64,000 nt of DNA from Trichococcus patagoniensis (GCF_003051085.1 NZ_QAOM01000012.1:62001-126000); one strand, 5' to 3'. Shown: positions 43,801 through 52,627, counted from the first letter of the stretch. Translations and numbers: made by a program. The notes: a model not told the origin generated them from the sequence alone.

Positions 43801-46604
43801 TGCTGGTTATAAAGAAGAGCGATGAAATTAGGTTACTCGATCAACTTTTAGAAGCCCACGAGTATTGGATGTACAAAAAGTTAAAAGTAGATCTGATCAT
43901 ACTGTGTGAGGAAGTTAACAGTTATGCCCTCCCGCTGCATGCATCTATCATCGAGACCTTAAATTCAAGTCATATTCATCAAATGATAGGGAAATCAGGG
44001 GGAGTATACATAATCGACAAAAGCAAAACGAGTCCGGAAGAAATCTACCTTCTGTATGCCGTGGCGAGAATGATAATAAGAGGCGGTGGCGGAAACTTAA
44101 GTGAACAGACAGAAGAAACAAGTGGAAGAGACTCGGAAAAGCAAAGAGAAATCGCATATTCCAAATCAAGCAGCGAATATATAAGTCATGCTTCTGAAAA
44201 ACCTGATCTCCTGTATCCAAATGGACTCGGCGGATTCACTGAAGATGGCAGGGAGTATGTCATTCAAATTGAAAAAGACAAATCTACCCCTGCTCCATGG
44301 ATTAATGTGGTTTCAAATCCTAATTTTGGTTTTACCGTTTCTGAAGCAGGATCGGGGTATACCTGGTACAGAAACAGCCGCGAAAATAAACTATCCACAT
44401 GGTCCAATGATCCGGTCAGTGATGATCCTAGTGAAGCCTTGTATCTCAGGGATGATGATACGGGTGAATCATGGACAGCAACATCGGCACCTATCAGGGA
44501 AAAGGAAGCCTATGAAATTAGACATGGGTTTGGTTATACAGAATTTAGGCATGTCAGCCACGGTATTAAGCAAAAATTGGTCCAATTTGTTCCTGTAGAT
44601 GAAAACATTAAAATCAGCATTTTAAAACTTTCCAATTCATCCAACGAACAGAGAAGCCTGTCTTTAATCTACTATGTGAGACCGGTAATGGGTATAACAG
44701 ACCAGGTTACCGCGATGCACATAAAAACAAGCTTAGCCGCAACCGGAGTCCTGTTGATGGAAAATCCTTATAATGAGGAATATAAAGCGGGAATTGGTTT
44801 CATGGACAGTTCATTGGAAAACAGGAGCGTCACAGGGAACCGGAAAGAGTTTGTTGGCTCCGGGAGTCTAGCTAATCCTGAATGCCTCAGAAAAGAACAG
44901 CTTACGGGAGCGGTTGGAATTGGTTTTGATCCGTGTGCGGGTATGCAAGTCACTGTTTCTCTGAATCCAATGGAAGAAAAGGATATCGTGTTCACTTTTG
45001 GTGCAGCTGAAACAATTGATGAGGTGGATCAACTTACGAATAAATATAGGAATGTTCAGGAAGCGTACCAAGCACTGACTATTGTAAAAGCGTTTTGGGA
45101 AGAAAAACTTGAAGGGATTCAGGTTACGACCCCGGATCTTTCAATGAATCTTATGCTGAATGGGTGGCTTCAGTACCAGACCATCTCCTGCCGTCTTTGG
45201 GCACGTTCAGCATTTTATCAGTCCAGCGGTGCGTATGGATTCAGAGATCAGCTTCAAGATTCTTTGGCGGTAGTTCATAGCAGCCCTGAAATTGCGAGGA
45301 AACAGCTGCTGCTTCATGCAGCGCATCAATTTGTAGAAGGGGACGTACAACACTGGTGGCATGAACCCAGCGGGAAAGGTGTTCGTACCCGATTCAGTGA
45401 TGATCTTCTTTGGCTTCCTTATGTCACCATGGAATATGTGAACATAACGGGTGATAAGGGAATATTAAAATCCGAATTGGCATACTTGGAAGGTGACTTG
45501 CTTGAAAATGGAGAACAGGAGAAATATGGGATTCCTTCCATTTCGAATAGGTCTGCGACTTTATATGGACATTGTATCGCAGCCATAGAGAAGAGTTTGA
45601 AATTTGGAAATCATGGACTGCCATTAATGGGCTCCGGCGATTGGAACGACAGTATGAATACAGTCGGTAATAAAGGGTCGGGAGAAAGTGTGTGGCTGGG
45701 ATGGTTTCTGGTAGCAGTGCTTAAAAAAATCATTCCAGCATGCATGGAAATGGGGGAATCTGAACTTTCGGAAAAATACGTCAATATAATGAATCTGATT
45801 ACGGAATCTATCGAGAGGTCCGCTTGGGATGGCAGCTGGTATATCAGGGCCTACTTTGACAACGGAATGCCTCTGGGTTCGTCAGAAAACAGCGAATGTA
45901 AGATTGATTCAATTGCTCAAACCTGGGCGGTCATTTCCGAAGCGGGGAATCCGGAAAGAGTAAGGCAGGCAATGAAATCGGTTGAAAATTATCTCGTCAC
46001 CAGAGAAGATGGGGTGATTAAACTTCTTGCTCCACCCTTTGACACTAGCGAAATGGAGCCCGGGTATATTAAGGGATACAGTCCGGGAGTCCGTGAAAAC
46101 GGCGGGCAATATACGCACGCAGCTGCATGGGTGATTATTGCATTTGCTGAACTTGGCGATGGAGACAAGGCTAATGAGCTATTTGAGCTCATTAACCCCA
46201 TAAATAATTCAAGGAACCAGCGGGAGTGTTATACGTATAAAGTTGAGCCATATGTGATGGCTGCTGATGTTTATGCTGTTCCCCCTCATTCGGGGCGAGG
46301 CGGTTGGACGTGGTATACCGGATCGGCAGGATGGATGTATAAAGCTGGATTAGAGTCTATATTGGGATTCCAAAAACACGGGAATACGCTGTTGATAGAT
46401 CCTTGCATCCCTCAGAAATGGCCAGAATACACGATAAGGTACAAATATATTGATTCCACCTATAACATAAAAGTCAAAAATCCTGAGGGCCTCAACAAAG
46501 GAGTGAAGACGATAGGCGAAGGGAGTGAAATACGGGAAGGCAACCTTTTGGAATTGGTTAACGATGGGAAAGTGCACGATATTGAAGTGTTGATGGGGAA
46601 ATAG
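37848..46604 (+). CDS. Cyclic beta-1,2-glucan synthase-like giant glycosyltransferase (2918 aa)
   Basis: The largest gene here, with the layout of NdvB/Cgs proteins. After an N-terminal membrane segment and a helical region, two helices lie near residues 440-490. A family-GT84-like transferase follows, with YVITLDSDTILPMDAAKK near 655, and ends in REYRWVRGDWQLLPF, near 800-815. More helices run to about 1030. Then a glucoamylase-like domain appears (HHQGMGFMAINNF near 1565), and the C-terminal part is GH94-like phosphorylase (GSGDWNDSMNTVG near 2596, GGWTWYTGSAGWMY near 2820). Such enzymes make and cyclise beta-1,2-glucan at the inner membrane in Gram-negatives. In a Gram-positive host the product may be linear or secreted. 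ATG at 37848 follows GGGGGAGGTG. Frame is intact. Confidence 0.88.
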   Translation: MEIHLNAYATVIILVVFILAMITIIVFRLELKKLRNIYSFRMKKVPLNEQEIEMHVKDLADEHSNFITNNIPNWPVPRLAENYNFILSVYNDLSSDIQLNEQFSPVSEWLLDNFYFVEELVKELQRSLSKKTFSKLPDLRGGDFKNYPRIFALIMELVNHTDGKINEENLLKYMRVYQEENVLYDREIWAIPVVMKMALIENIRHISEDIQATQNQRHRAEVIFDRWITGDDMGGIRDSVKLSIKEFDETNFLFIEHLLYHLRKSGKNYTDFLNVIEETLENQETTIEKSIRKENEFQSSNTVSMGNYITSLKYFSTLEWSTIFEEISFVGNILKEDPAEIYPLMDIATRNYYKGKVEELAAIYGVSETYVAKEAIELTKNTYSELSDSDAEGSGFQRTNHVGYYLVGKGTEILGEKLGGSSKIIPKLRKMVKKNLGLLYFSTMSLMLVIIISAAVRYAVSNASQNTVLTAVIAGLAVLIPSAEIALCTANHIFGSRLGPAFFPKLELKDGIPEDMETIVVVPAILPDEKRVEELLGNLERHYLLNKENHLYFALLGCFRDGDAPVEADDSKIIEKTINGIKELNLKYSDSITERFYFFHRKRHFSKENNKWIGWERKRGALLEFNDMILGSNETSIVYASPAFPISKNIKYVITLDSDTILPMDAAKKMIGIMAHPLNRPTIDKAKGIVTEGYGILQPKVDIEMESTNATFFSKIFTGQKYADPYAEAEFDIYQDIFGEGIFTGKGIYDLKVFQTLLKDTFPENAILSHDLLEGSYLRAALVSDVRLVDSFPATYNSFVKREYRWVRGDWQLLPFIFGKNHLSALSRWKMMDNLRRSLLAPSLMALLILALTVLPGSKIYWIGFYVLTLAVYLISNVMGSTTRYMKSNRHSHRIRTKKYLPTIGGIKATFYQAALKLIFLPYQSYLIVRAVLVTLWRVFITKKDLLEWVTSAAEERKNNNSLKSYIQEMQSSIWIGLAVFLLALSFKSEAVGLSFLFFVLSLSAPYIAYLISQKRAEKPCTLTSEELSEISRIARKTWRYFEGFANAENNYLAPDNYQEDSPNGIAHRTSPTNISLGLMAILTARDFGYIGTKEMLEKVSKTITSIEKMEKWNGHLYNWYDTKTLRPLLPIYISTADSGNLVGYLITLSEGLREYLKKPLTDLQFLKGIRDTLYNGEEEGVAIYQSLDFEQIQSMDMFSWNRIVRDLSTSDTFDGITNESWEIKIKEMLMTFNNERLQFMPVIDLIEKLPESLSADCFSHYKDDFDEITALLKQNPSLERLPDVYAHAEAIIGGMMGGREQLDIEYPDDLIFLSELRHSFAASATAVSSFLSDYEELIRRVDSLSENTKFLPLYNEKKQLFSIGFDLEVGELTDSYYDLLASEARQASYISIARDEIPPEHWLKLSRSLTVDDGYKGLASWSGTMFEYLMPVLIMKSYKNTMLDETYHFVIRSQKKYGKQNDIPWGISESGFNDTDVNLSYQYKAFGVPWLGLKRGLMEDTVVSPYSTLLALQIDPESATQNIAYLKAEGLEGAYGFYEAADYTPDRLLMDDERSIIREFMAHHQGMGFMAINNFLHDFIMQKRFFENPAMYASRFLIQEPIPSAVYNFNLKAQPKKIKIDKSKVYKESRLTRTCRTADPVLPKVHLLSNGNYSVMITDRGTGYSKCNDTAITRWREDNAADKCGMFFYIKNVATNKVWSSAYAPLNKIPENYEVIYTNDKAVFKRTDGDIHTQTEVIVVPKENVEIRKMTLGNAGDSTCDIEVTSYFEAVMTTQNEDLAHPAFHKLFKKTEIIKGLNGIITTNRPRSSANKKIWTANFAVVDGETIGDKQFETDRMQFIGRNRDLSSPEAMDDDKLLSGTEGTVLDPIMSLRLKGRILPGKSLQIAYITAVSESREDLLLLIEKYSQNGFIDRAFTLAHTSGHLEAAYLDIEPSQLELYQNMTSSILFNSPSRRKFQELIGKNTLGQSSLWRFGISGDDPVVLLVIKKSDEIRLLDQLLEAHEYWMYKKLKVDLIILCEEVNSYALPLHASIIETLNSSHIHQMIGKSGGVYIIDKSKTSPEEIYLLYAVARMIIRGGGGNLSEQTEETSGRDSEKQREIAYSKSSSEYISHASEKPDLLYPNGLGGFTEDGREYVIQIEKDKSTPAPWINVVSNPNFGFTVSEAGSGYTWYRNSRENKLSTWSNDPVSDDPSEALYLRDDDTGESWTATSAPIREKEAYEIRHGFGYTEFRHVSHGIKQKLVQFVPVDENIKISILKLSNSSNEQRSLSLIYYVRPVMGITDQVTAMHIKTSLAATGVLLMENPYNEEYKAGIGFMDSSLENRSVTGNRKEFVGSGSLANPECLRKEQLTGAVGIGFDPCAGMQVTVSLNPMEEKDIVFTFGAAETIDEVDQLTNKYRNVQEAYQALTIVKAFWEEKLEGIQVTTPDLSMNLMLNGWLQYQTISCRLWARSAFYQSSGAYGFRDQLQDSLAVVHSSPEIARKQLLLHAAHQFVEGDVQHWWHEPSGKGVRTRFSDDLLWLPYVTMEYVNITGDKGILKSELAYLEGDLLENGEQEKYGIPSISNRSATLYGHCIAAIEKSLKFGNHGLPLMGSGDWNDSMNTVGNKGSGESVWLGWFLVAVLKKIIPACMEMGESELSEKYVNIMNLITESIERSAWDGSWYIRAYFDNGMPLGSSENSECKIDSIAQTWAVISEAGNPERVRQAMKSVENYLVTREDGVIKLLAPPFDTSEMEPGYIKGYSPGVRENGGQYTHAAAWVIIAFAELGDGDKANELFELINPINNSRNQRECYTYKVEPYVMAADVYAVPPHSGRGGWTWYTGSAGWMYKAGLESILGFQKHGNTLLIDPCIPQKWPEYTIRYKYIDSTYNIKVKNPEGLNKGVKTIGEGSEIREGNLLELVNDGKVHDIEVLMGK

Positions 46605-46645
46605 GTAAAGCTGATTTTTGTTCGATATTCTGATTAAATGGCTAA

Positions 46646-46696
46646 TTGGCTGATGAGTTCTCCGAGTTGAACCGGCCCCTCATCAGCCAAATTTTT
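46646..46696 (+). terminator. Intrinsic terminator after the giant synthase
   Basis: TTGGCTGATGAG (46646-46657) pairs with CTCATCAGCCAA (46679-46690), followed by ATTTTT. Confidence 0.85.
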
Positions 46697-46779
46697 ATAT
46701 TAAGAGGTGTTTACCTCCGCCCCTCAGACTATAAGATTCATGTCACCTTAGTCAGTCGTATTCCTTCATCAAATTCAAT

Positions 46780-46808
46780 TTGACATACGATGCAAGCGCG
46801 GATAATCT
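46780..46808 (+). promoter_or_regulatory. Promoter of the P-type ATPase gene
   Basis: TTGACA (46780-46785) and TAATCT (46803-46808) are spaced by 17 bp. The remaining leader to 46928 contains TATAAT at about 46834 as a second possible -10. No M-box was recognised. Confidence 0.6.
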
Positions 46809-46928
46809 TTCAATATTCAGCAAGTGTTACGTTATAATAAGGTTAAAGAAAAGTGTTTATTGCTTAGAGTCTGGGTGCGGCTGAGGATAGTAATTGCGAT
46901 GTTCCGGTTCGGGAAAGAAGGACTTTTT

Positions 46929-49478
46929 ATGCAAGAAAAAGAGGGCATACAATATTGGAGTGAGACTCCAGAAGAGGTGCTTCTAGCTGTCCATTCCAAC
47001 GCAAACGGTCTGTCTGCTGAGGAAGCGGCGGTAAGATTGAAACAGCACGGTCAAAATACGCTAAAGGAACAGAAAAAAAATACGCAGCTTAAGGCCTTCC
47101 TCAACCAGTTCAAAAATCCGATTATCCTCATGTTGATTGTTGCGACGGGAATTTCGGCTGCAACAGGGGAATGGATCGATGCGATGATCATCCTGGCCAT
47201 CATCTTGGCGAGTGCGACACTCAGTTTTTATCAGGAATATACCGCGGGCAATGTCATAGCGGAGCTCCGGGCGAAAGTGCAGGCCAAATCCGCCGTCCTT
47301 CGCGATGGCAAGCCGATTGAGATTGCATCAAAAGAGGTAGTGCCTGGCGATATCATCAAACTATCAACCGGCAGCCTCATTGTTGCGGACGGGGTGATTC
47401 TGGAAAGTACAAATCTGTTCGTCAACCAGTCCATACTCACGGGGGAATCCCAGCCGTCCGAAAAGAAACCGGATAAAGTCAGTGAAGATGCCAGCCTGGA
47501 AGAACGCACCAATTGCGTCTACACCGGCACTAGTGTACAAAGCGGAAACGCAACAATGCTGGTGGTGGAAACCGGAGCAAGCACAGAATTTGGGAAAATC
47601 GCCGATAAACTTTCTTTGCGCCCTCCGGAAACGGAATTTGAGCGCGGCGTGCGGCGATTCGGTTATTTATTGACTGAAATTATGCTTATCCTTACCCTAG
47701 TCGTTTTCGCGATCAACGTCATCATGAACCGGCCAGCCATTGAAGCCTTGCTTTTTTCGGTTGCGCTTGCTGTTGGGATTACGCCGCAACTTCTGCCGGC
47801 AATCATCAGCATCACTCTTTCGAAAGGATCCCGCATCATGGCGAAGGAAGGAGTCATCGTCCGCCGCCTGACCGCAATCGAAAACTTCGGCAGCATGGAC
47901 ATCCTTTGCACCGATAAAACTGGAACCTTGACGGAGGGGGCAATCCGTCTCGATGGGGCAGCCGATATTGCAGGACAGCCCTCCGATGAAGTGTTCTGGC
48001 TGGCATATTTGAATGCAAGCCTTCAAACCGGGATGGCAAATACGTTGGACGAGGCAATCAGTGCATCTAAAGATATGGATATCAGCGCCATCAAAAAGCA
48101 AGGAGAAATCCCTTTTGATTTCAACCGTGAACGCCTCAGTGTCGTTGTTCAGGAGGATGGCGAGTGCACGATGATCGTGAAGGGGGCTTTGAACAGCGTT
48201 CTCGCCATCTGCACTCGGGTTGAAATCGCTGGTTCCGAAAAGGCCATGGATGAGCAGATCCTCTTCAACATCCAACAGCACTATGAAGAATGGAGCGGCC
48301 AAGGCATACGCATCATCGCGGTCGCCAAAAAGACAGTGGACTTGCAAGCGAAATATGCAGTTGAAGATGAAAAGGAAATGGTTCTGATGGGCTTTCTGCT
48401 GCTGTTTGACCATCCCAAAGAGGACGTTTCGCAGACCATTTTAGACTTGGCGCGTAAAGGGGTCAGTCTGCGTATCATCACTGGGGACAATAAGTTGATT
48501 GCCTTGCACACAGCCGAAGCGGTAGGTCTGAAAGTTACTGGGGTTCTTACCGGCTCGGAACTGATGAAGCTGAGCGATGAAGCCTTGTGGGCTAAAATCG
48601 AAGCCACTACGGTATTTGCAGAAGTGGATCCCAACCAGAAGGAGCGGATTATCCTCGCCCTGAAAAAGAAAAACCATGTCGTGGGCTATATGGGCGATGG
48701 CATCAACGATGTTCCGGCGCTGCACGCGGCAGACGTAAGCCTATCAGTGGATAACGCCGTTGATGTGGCAAAGGAATCCGCTGATTTCGTATTGATGGAA
48801 AAAAACCTGGAAGTGCTGAGCCGCGGTATTGTGATGGGAAGGACAACCTTTGCCAACACGCTCAAATACATCCAGGTCACTACCAGCGCCAATTTCGGCA
48901 ATATGTTCAGTATGGCGGGGGCGTCCTTATTCCTGCCGTTCCTGCCGTTGCTCCCCAAACAAATTCTCTTGATCAATTTTTTGAGCGATTTTCCTGCGAT
49001 AACCATTGCCAACGACAGCGTGGACAAGGATACTGTGGCAAGGCCGCTCAGATGGGATATCCATTTCATCCGTGATTTTATGTTTGTTTTCGGTTTGGTC
49101 AGTTCGATTTTCGATTACCTTACCTTTGCTGTCCTGTTCTTCGGCTTCAATGCAAAACACGGGATATTCCAGAGCAGCTGGTTCACTATTTCAGTTTTGA
49201 CGGAATTGTTGGTGTTGTTGGTCATGCGGACACAGAAACGTTTCTATAAGAGCAAACCCGCCCCGATATTGCTGTACTCATCCATCGCGGTCGGTATCTT
49301 CACCTTGCTGATTCCGTATCTGCCGTTCCATCAATATCTAGGTATCGAGCCCATCAAACCTTTGCTGCTGCTTGCTTTATTCGTCATTTTAGCCTTGTAC
49401 GTAATTGTCACGGAAATCGCCAAGTATTATTTTTATAAGGCAAAGGCGAAGCCGGAAACTAAGAAAATCATCAAATAA
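46929..49478 (+). CDS. P3B-like (MgtA-type) cation-transporting P-type ATPase
   Basis: An 849-aa P-type ATPase. The phosphorylation motif is LCTDKTGTLTEG, the actuator domain has LTGESQPSEK, and the hinge is MGDGINDVPALHAADV. The segment VGITPQLLPAIISITLSKGS followed by VRRLTAIENFGSMD is the P3B (Mg2+-importing MgtA) pattern rather than a Ca2+ or H+ pump. About ten membrane helices are expected, and the six C-terminal ones are visible from residue 640 on. ATG at 46929 follows GAAGGAC. A longer frame to 46824 lacks a ribosome binding site. Confidence 0.87.
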   Translation: MQEKEGIQYWSETPEEVLLAVHSNANGLSAEEAAVRLKQHGQNTLKEQKKNTQLKAFLNQFKNPIILMLIVATGISAATGEWIDAMIILAIILASATLSFYQEYTAGNVIAELRAKVQAKSAVLRDGKPIEIASKEVVPGDIIKLSTGSLIVADGVILESTNLFVNQSILTGESQPSEKKPDKVSEDASLEERTNCVYTGTSVQSGNATMLVVETGASTEFGKIADKLSLRPPETEFERGVRRFGYLLTEIMLILTLVVFAINVIMNRPAIEALLFSVALAVGITPQLLPAIISITLSKGSRIMAKEGVIVRRLTAIENFGSMDILCTDKTGTLTEGAIRLDGAADIAGQPSDEVFWLAYLNASLQTGMANTLDEAISASKDMDISAIKKQGEIPFDFNRERLSVVVQEDGECTMIVKGALNSVLAICTRVEIAGSEKAMDEQILFNIQQHYEEWSGQGIRIIAVAKKTVDLQAKYAVEDEKEMVLMGFLLLFDHPKEDVSQTILDLARKGVSLRIITGDNKLIALHTAEAVGLKVTGVLTGSELMKLSDEALWAKIEATTVFAEVDPNQKERIILALKKKNHVVGYMGDGINDVPALHAADVSLSVDNAVDVAKESADFVLMEKNLEVLSRGIVMGRTTFANTLKYIQVTTSANFGNMFSMAGASLFLPFLPLLPKQILLINFLSDFPAITIANDSVDKDTVARPLRWDIHFIRDFMFVFGLVSSIFDYLTFAVLFFGFNAKHGIFQSSWFTISVLTELLVLLVMRTQKRFYKSKPAPILLYSSIAVGIFTLLIPYLPFHQYLGIEPIKPLLLLALFVILALYVIVTEIAKYYFYKAKAKPETKKIIK

Positions 49479-49523
49479 GCAAAGTGGCTTCCAGTGCGGC
49501 ACAATCAGAGAGGAGGAATGCGC

Positions 49524-49955
49524 ATGTTCGAGAATTATTATTTTTTGCTCGGGATAGTAAACAGTTTGCTTATGATCACCATCTTTTTGCTTGTAAGGTA
49601 TGCCAAAGCAGCGCAGGTAGCGGTCGTTGGGAAAGTTTATTTGGCACTGGCGGTTCCCGCAGTCATCGGAATCGTCCTGGCGCAACAGCAGCAGAAGCCG
49701 ATCCAATACACGATATTCCTGAGCATTTTCCTGGCGTTCCTTTTGCTGGAAGGCATCTATGACTTCGTTCTGAAGGTACCTTTCCGTGAAAATTGGAAGT
49801 TATTGACGCCTTATTTGATGCTGTATTGGTCAATGAACTACGGCTTCATCGTAATGGCGTGGAAACATTCGAAGTTGCAAGGCACAATTCTGTTGGGCTT
49901 GTTCATCATCCAAATCATCGCAAATATCCGCTCGCATACGAAGGTTACAAAATGA
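49524..49955 (+). CDS. Uncharacterised polytopic membrane protein (143 aa)
   Basis: A 143-aa protein with four or five hydrophobic helices (FLLGIVNSLLMITIFLLV, VYLALAVPAVIGIVLA, TIFLSIFLAFLLLEGIY, and a C-terminal pair). ATG at 49524 lies 7 bp after AGGAGG. It follows the Mg-ATPase by 45 bp and may be in the same transcript. I do not recognise the family. Confidence 0.7.
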   Translation: MFENYYFLLGIVNSLLMITIFLLVRYAKAAQVAVVGKVYLALAVPAVIGIVLAQQQQKPIQYTIFLSIFLAFLLLEGIYDFVLKVPFRENWKLLTPYLMLYWSMNYGFIVMAWKHSKLQGTILLGLFIIQIIANIRSHTKVTK

Positions 49956-49967
49956 ATGTTTGTAAAT

Positions 49968-50014
49968 AAAAGAAGCATTACGTCCAAAAGTGAGGGTGTA
50001 ATGCTTCTTTTTCG
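49968..50014. terminator. Intrinsic terminator, bidirectional position
   Basis: AAAAGAAGCATTAC (49968-49981) pairs with GTAATGCTTCTTTT (49998-50011), with U/A runs outside. It lies between convergent genes. Confidence 0.8.
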
Positions 50015-50063
50015 CTATCGCGCAGCCGTTTAACAGGGATTTCGAAAATTTCATTTGTTTTTT

Positions 50064-50957
50064 TCAGTGCTTGCTTTGGGATTTTGCCTCTTCCTGCACG
50101 AGTCCCAGGAAATAGTCAGCGGCTTTCGAAAACACCTGATATTTCTTCCATACGAAATGAAGTCCGACCTCAAGCCGGGGTTCCAACGGACGGAAGCACA
50201 AATCGCTGCCCTCGCCGGTATGGATGATGCCATCCAAACACAGCGCATAATGCTGGTTTTCTTCGACGAGCAGGGAAGCATTGTACAGCAGATTATAAGT
50301 CGTGACGATGTTCAGGCTGCGCTCATTTCCGCCGAGCCAACCTGCGAGTTCATTTTTGACCAACAGCTGATTCGAGCAAATGACCGGTTTGCCACGCAGG
50401 TCTTTCGGTGTGATCCTTTCCAATGCTGCCAGTGGACTGTCTTTCCTCATCAGGATGCCCCAGATATCCTTTGTCGGCAACTTGATGAAATCATATTTAG
50501 TCATGTTCGTCGGCTCCACAAATACGCCGAAATCGAGCAAGCCTTTGTCCAACCGATCCGTGACATCCTCGGCATTGCCGCTGAACAGATGGAATTTGAG
50601 CAGCGGGTGCTCCGATTGGGCTCTGCTGATTGCGCGCGCAATGATCCGCATGCCTTCGGATTCGCCACCGCCGATATAGATGTCCCCGCTGAATTCAGTA
50701 TCATCCGCGTTCATTTCCGACTCGGTTTTCTCCACGAGCTGAATGATTTCCTCAGCCCGTTTTCTGAGCAGCATGCCGTCATCCGTCAAAGTGATCTTGC
50801 GGTTCCCTCTGATGAAAAGCTGCTTGCCGAGCTCTTCCTCCAGTTCTTTCATCTGCCGCGACAATGTCGGTTGGGTGATATGCAGAAATTCCGCGGCACC
50901 CGATATGCTTTCTTCCCTTGCAATCGTCAAAAAATATTGCAGTACCCTGAATTCCAT
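50064..50957 (-). CDS. LysR-family transcriptional regulator
   Basis: A 297-aa LysR-type regulator. The HTH reads QYFLTIAREESISGAAEFLH, then ITQPTLSRQMKELEEELGKQ, followed by an effector domain of normal length. The start is preceded by AAAGGAGTTGGGATT. A palindrome-like ATCAA...TTGAT pair at about 51012-51039, between it and the small divergent gene, is the kind of T-N11-A site used by this family. It may regulate the divergent small gene and MFS transporter. Confidence 0.9.
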   Translation of the reverse strand: MEFRVLQYFLTIAREESISGAAEFLHITQPTLSRQMKELEEELGKQLFIRGNRKITLTDDGMLLRKRAEEIIQLVEKTESEMNADDTEFSGDIYIGGGESEGMRIIARAISRAQSEHPLLKFHLFSGNAEDVTDRLDKGLLDFGVFVEPTNMTKYDFIKLPTKDIWGILMRKDSPLAALERITPKDLRGKPVICSNQLLVKNELAGWLGGNERSLNIVTTYNLLYNASLLVEENQHYALCLDGIIHTGEGSDLCFRPLEPRLEVGLHFVWKKYQVFSKAADYFLGLVQEEAKSQSKH

Positions 50958-51085
50958 AATCCCAACTCCTTTGACATCATTTTAATGCTTCTTGCTATGC
51001 CTTGCAAGTATATCAAGCTATCTGATATAGGTATTTGATGTTCCTGCTGATGCGCTGTATTCTATTCTTAAGAGGAGTGAGACGA

Positions 51086-51301
51086 GTGGACATAACTAAG
51101 GAAATGCTTATCACAAATCTGAAGGATGCCGGCTGCGATGATAAAACAATCGCTGCTTTTCTGCAGTACCGCCAAACGAACGATCAGTCAAAGCAAATGG
51201 ATTTGCTGAAGAAACACCGGAACAGCTTGTTGGATAAAATCCATGAGGATCAGAAGGCAATCGATTGTCTGGATTATCTTCTCTACAAAAATATACTGTA
51301 A
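51086..51301 (+). CDS. Uncharacterised small helical protein (71 aa)
   Basis: A 71-aa protein starting with GTG, VDITKEMLITNLKDAGC, and ending LDYLLYKNIL. AGAGGAG lies 8 bp upstream. It is predicted almost wholly helical, with a middle coiled segment (KQMDLLKKHRNSLLDKIHED) resembling the dimer helix of MerR-type effector tails without their HTH. Divergent from LysR and 126 bp before an MFS gene. Function unknown. Confidence 0.65.
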   Translation: MDITKEMLITNLKDAGCDDKTIAAFLQYRQTNDQSKQMDLLKKHRNSLLDKIHEDQKAIDCLDYLLYKNIL

Positions 51302-51426
51302 AAACGAATAGAGAAGAAATTAAATTCATTCTACATATTTACTCTAGACTGATTAAAGTTGCTAATGGCATGACTTCACCTTATGATTCAGAGGTAATAT
51401 TCATTCAAACGAAGGGAGAGATATAT

Positions 51427-52581
51427 TTGAAAAACAACAAAAACTTATTAATATTAATCTTAACCATTGGTGTATTTGGTATCATGAATACTGAGATGGG
51501 AATTATTGGGATTATTCCTTTAATTGCACAAAATTTCGATGTAACGGTCCCAACTGCCAGCTTACTTGTGAGTGGTTTCGCTCTAGTTGTTGCGATTGCC
51601 GGTCCGACGATGCCGTTGTTGTTTTCTAAGGTAAACCGAAAAACAGTTATGGTTCTTGCGTTAGGAATCTTTACCGCAAGCAATATCTTTTCGATGTTTG
51701 CTCCAAGCTTTACTACTTTACTCTTAGCGAGAATCATCCCGGCTGCGTTTCATCCCATCTATGTTTCTATGGCATTAACAGTAGCTGGAACATCCGTTGA
51801 ACGACACGAATCAGCAAAAGCTGTCGCAAAAGTATTTATCGGCGTCTCAGCAGGAATGGTATTAGGTGTACCAATAACAAGCTTCATTGCGACTGAGTTC
51901 TCTTTTGCAATGGCTATGCTATTTTTCGCAGCGGTTAACGGTATCATGCTTATTGCGACATTGTTATTTGTCCCTTCAATGCCCGTTACAGAAGTATTAT
52001 CATATGGTAAACAAGTCAGCGTTTTGAAAAAACCGCTGATGTTAATCGCAATTTTGTTAGTAATCTTATTAAATGGAGCTCTATTCGGTTTCTACAGTTA
52101 CTTATCGGATTTTTTAGAAAACGTAACACATTTATCAACACGCATGATCAGTTTCGTCCTCTTGATTTATGGACTAACGAATATTGTAGGTAACATTATT
52201 GCGGGAAGAGTGCTTACTACGAATGCAAACAAAACTATCTTTACGATTCCTTTTGCCTTGATTGCTACTTATGTTTTGATGTTTTTTACAGGCTCCATTT
52301 CTATGGTCACAATACTACTTGTAACTATTTTAGGCATAATCGCTGGGATTATAGCGAATATTAACCAATATGTGATTTCTGAGGCTGGTCCCGAAGCCCC
52401 GAATTTCTCAAATGGTCTATTCTTAACAGCCGCAAATCTTGGAACGACATTTGGTCCAATCATTTGTGGAATGTTCATTACCGCTTTTAGTACAGCCTAT
52501 TCGCTGATGGGAGCTATTATATTCTCAGGAATGAGTATCTTGGTTATCCTCATCAGACGAAAAATTGAATCAAAGGCCTAA
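51427..52581 (+). CDS. MFS transporter (AraJ/drug:H+ antiporter type)
   Basis: A 384-aa major facilitator with about 12 membrane helices. The MFS loop 2-3 region reads FSKVNRKTVMVLALGIF, and the helix 4 region LLLARIIPAAFHPIYVS is like AraJ/DHA1 efflux pumps. The start is TTG at 51427 after GAAGGGAGAG. A longer frame beginning inside the upstream gene is unlikely. Base composition is clearly more AT-rich than the neighbouring genes, so it may be acquired. Confidence 0.85.
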   Translation: MKNNKNLLILILTIGVFGIMNTEMGIIGIIPLIAQNFDVTVPTASLLVSGFALVVAIAGPTMPLLFSKVNRKTVMVLALGIFTASNIFSMFAPSFTTLLLARIIPAAFHPIYVSMALTVAGTSVERHESAKAVAKVFIGVSAGMVLGVPITSFIATEFSFAMAMLFFAAVNGIMLIATLLFVPSMPVTEVLSYGKQVSVLKKPLMLIAILLVILLNGALFGFYSYLSDFLENVTHLSTRMISFVLLIYGLTNIVGNIIAGRVLTTNANKTIFTIPFALIATYVLMFFTGSISMVTILLVTILGIIAGIIANINQYVISEAGPEAPNFSNGLFLTAANLGTTFGPIICGMFITAFSTAYSLMGAIIFSGMSILVILIRRKIESKA

Positions 52582-52585
52582 ACAT

Positions 52586-52627
52586 AAACATTCGGATCAG
52601 TTCACGCTGATCCGAATGTTTATTTTG
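52586..52627 (+). terminator. Intrinsic terminator after MFS gene
   Basis: AAACATTCGGATCAG (52586-52600) pairs with CTGATCCGAATGTTT (52607-52621), then ATTTT. Confidence 0.85.

Noticed and set aside
46605-46928. M-box (Mg2+ riboswitch) in the leader of the Mg-type ATPase
   Set aside because: I could not find the conserved M-box core sequences, only promoters and a terminator from the previous gene.
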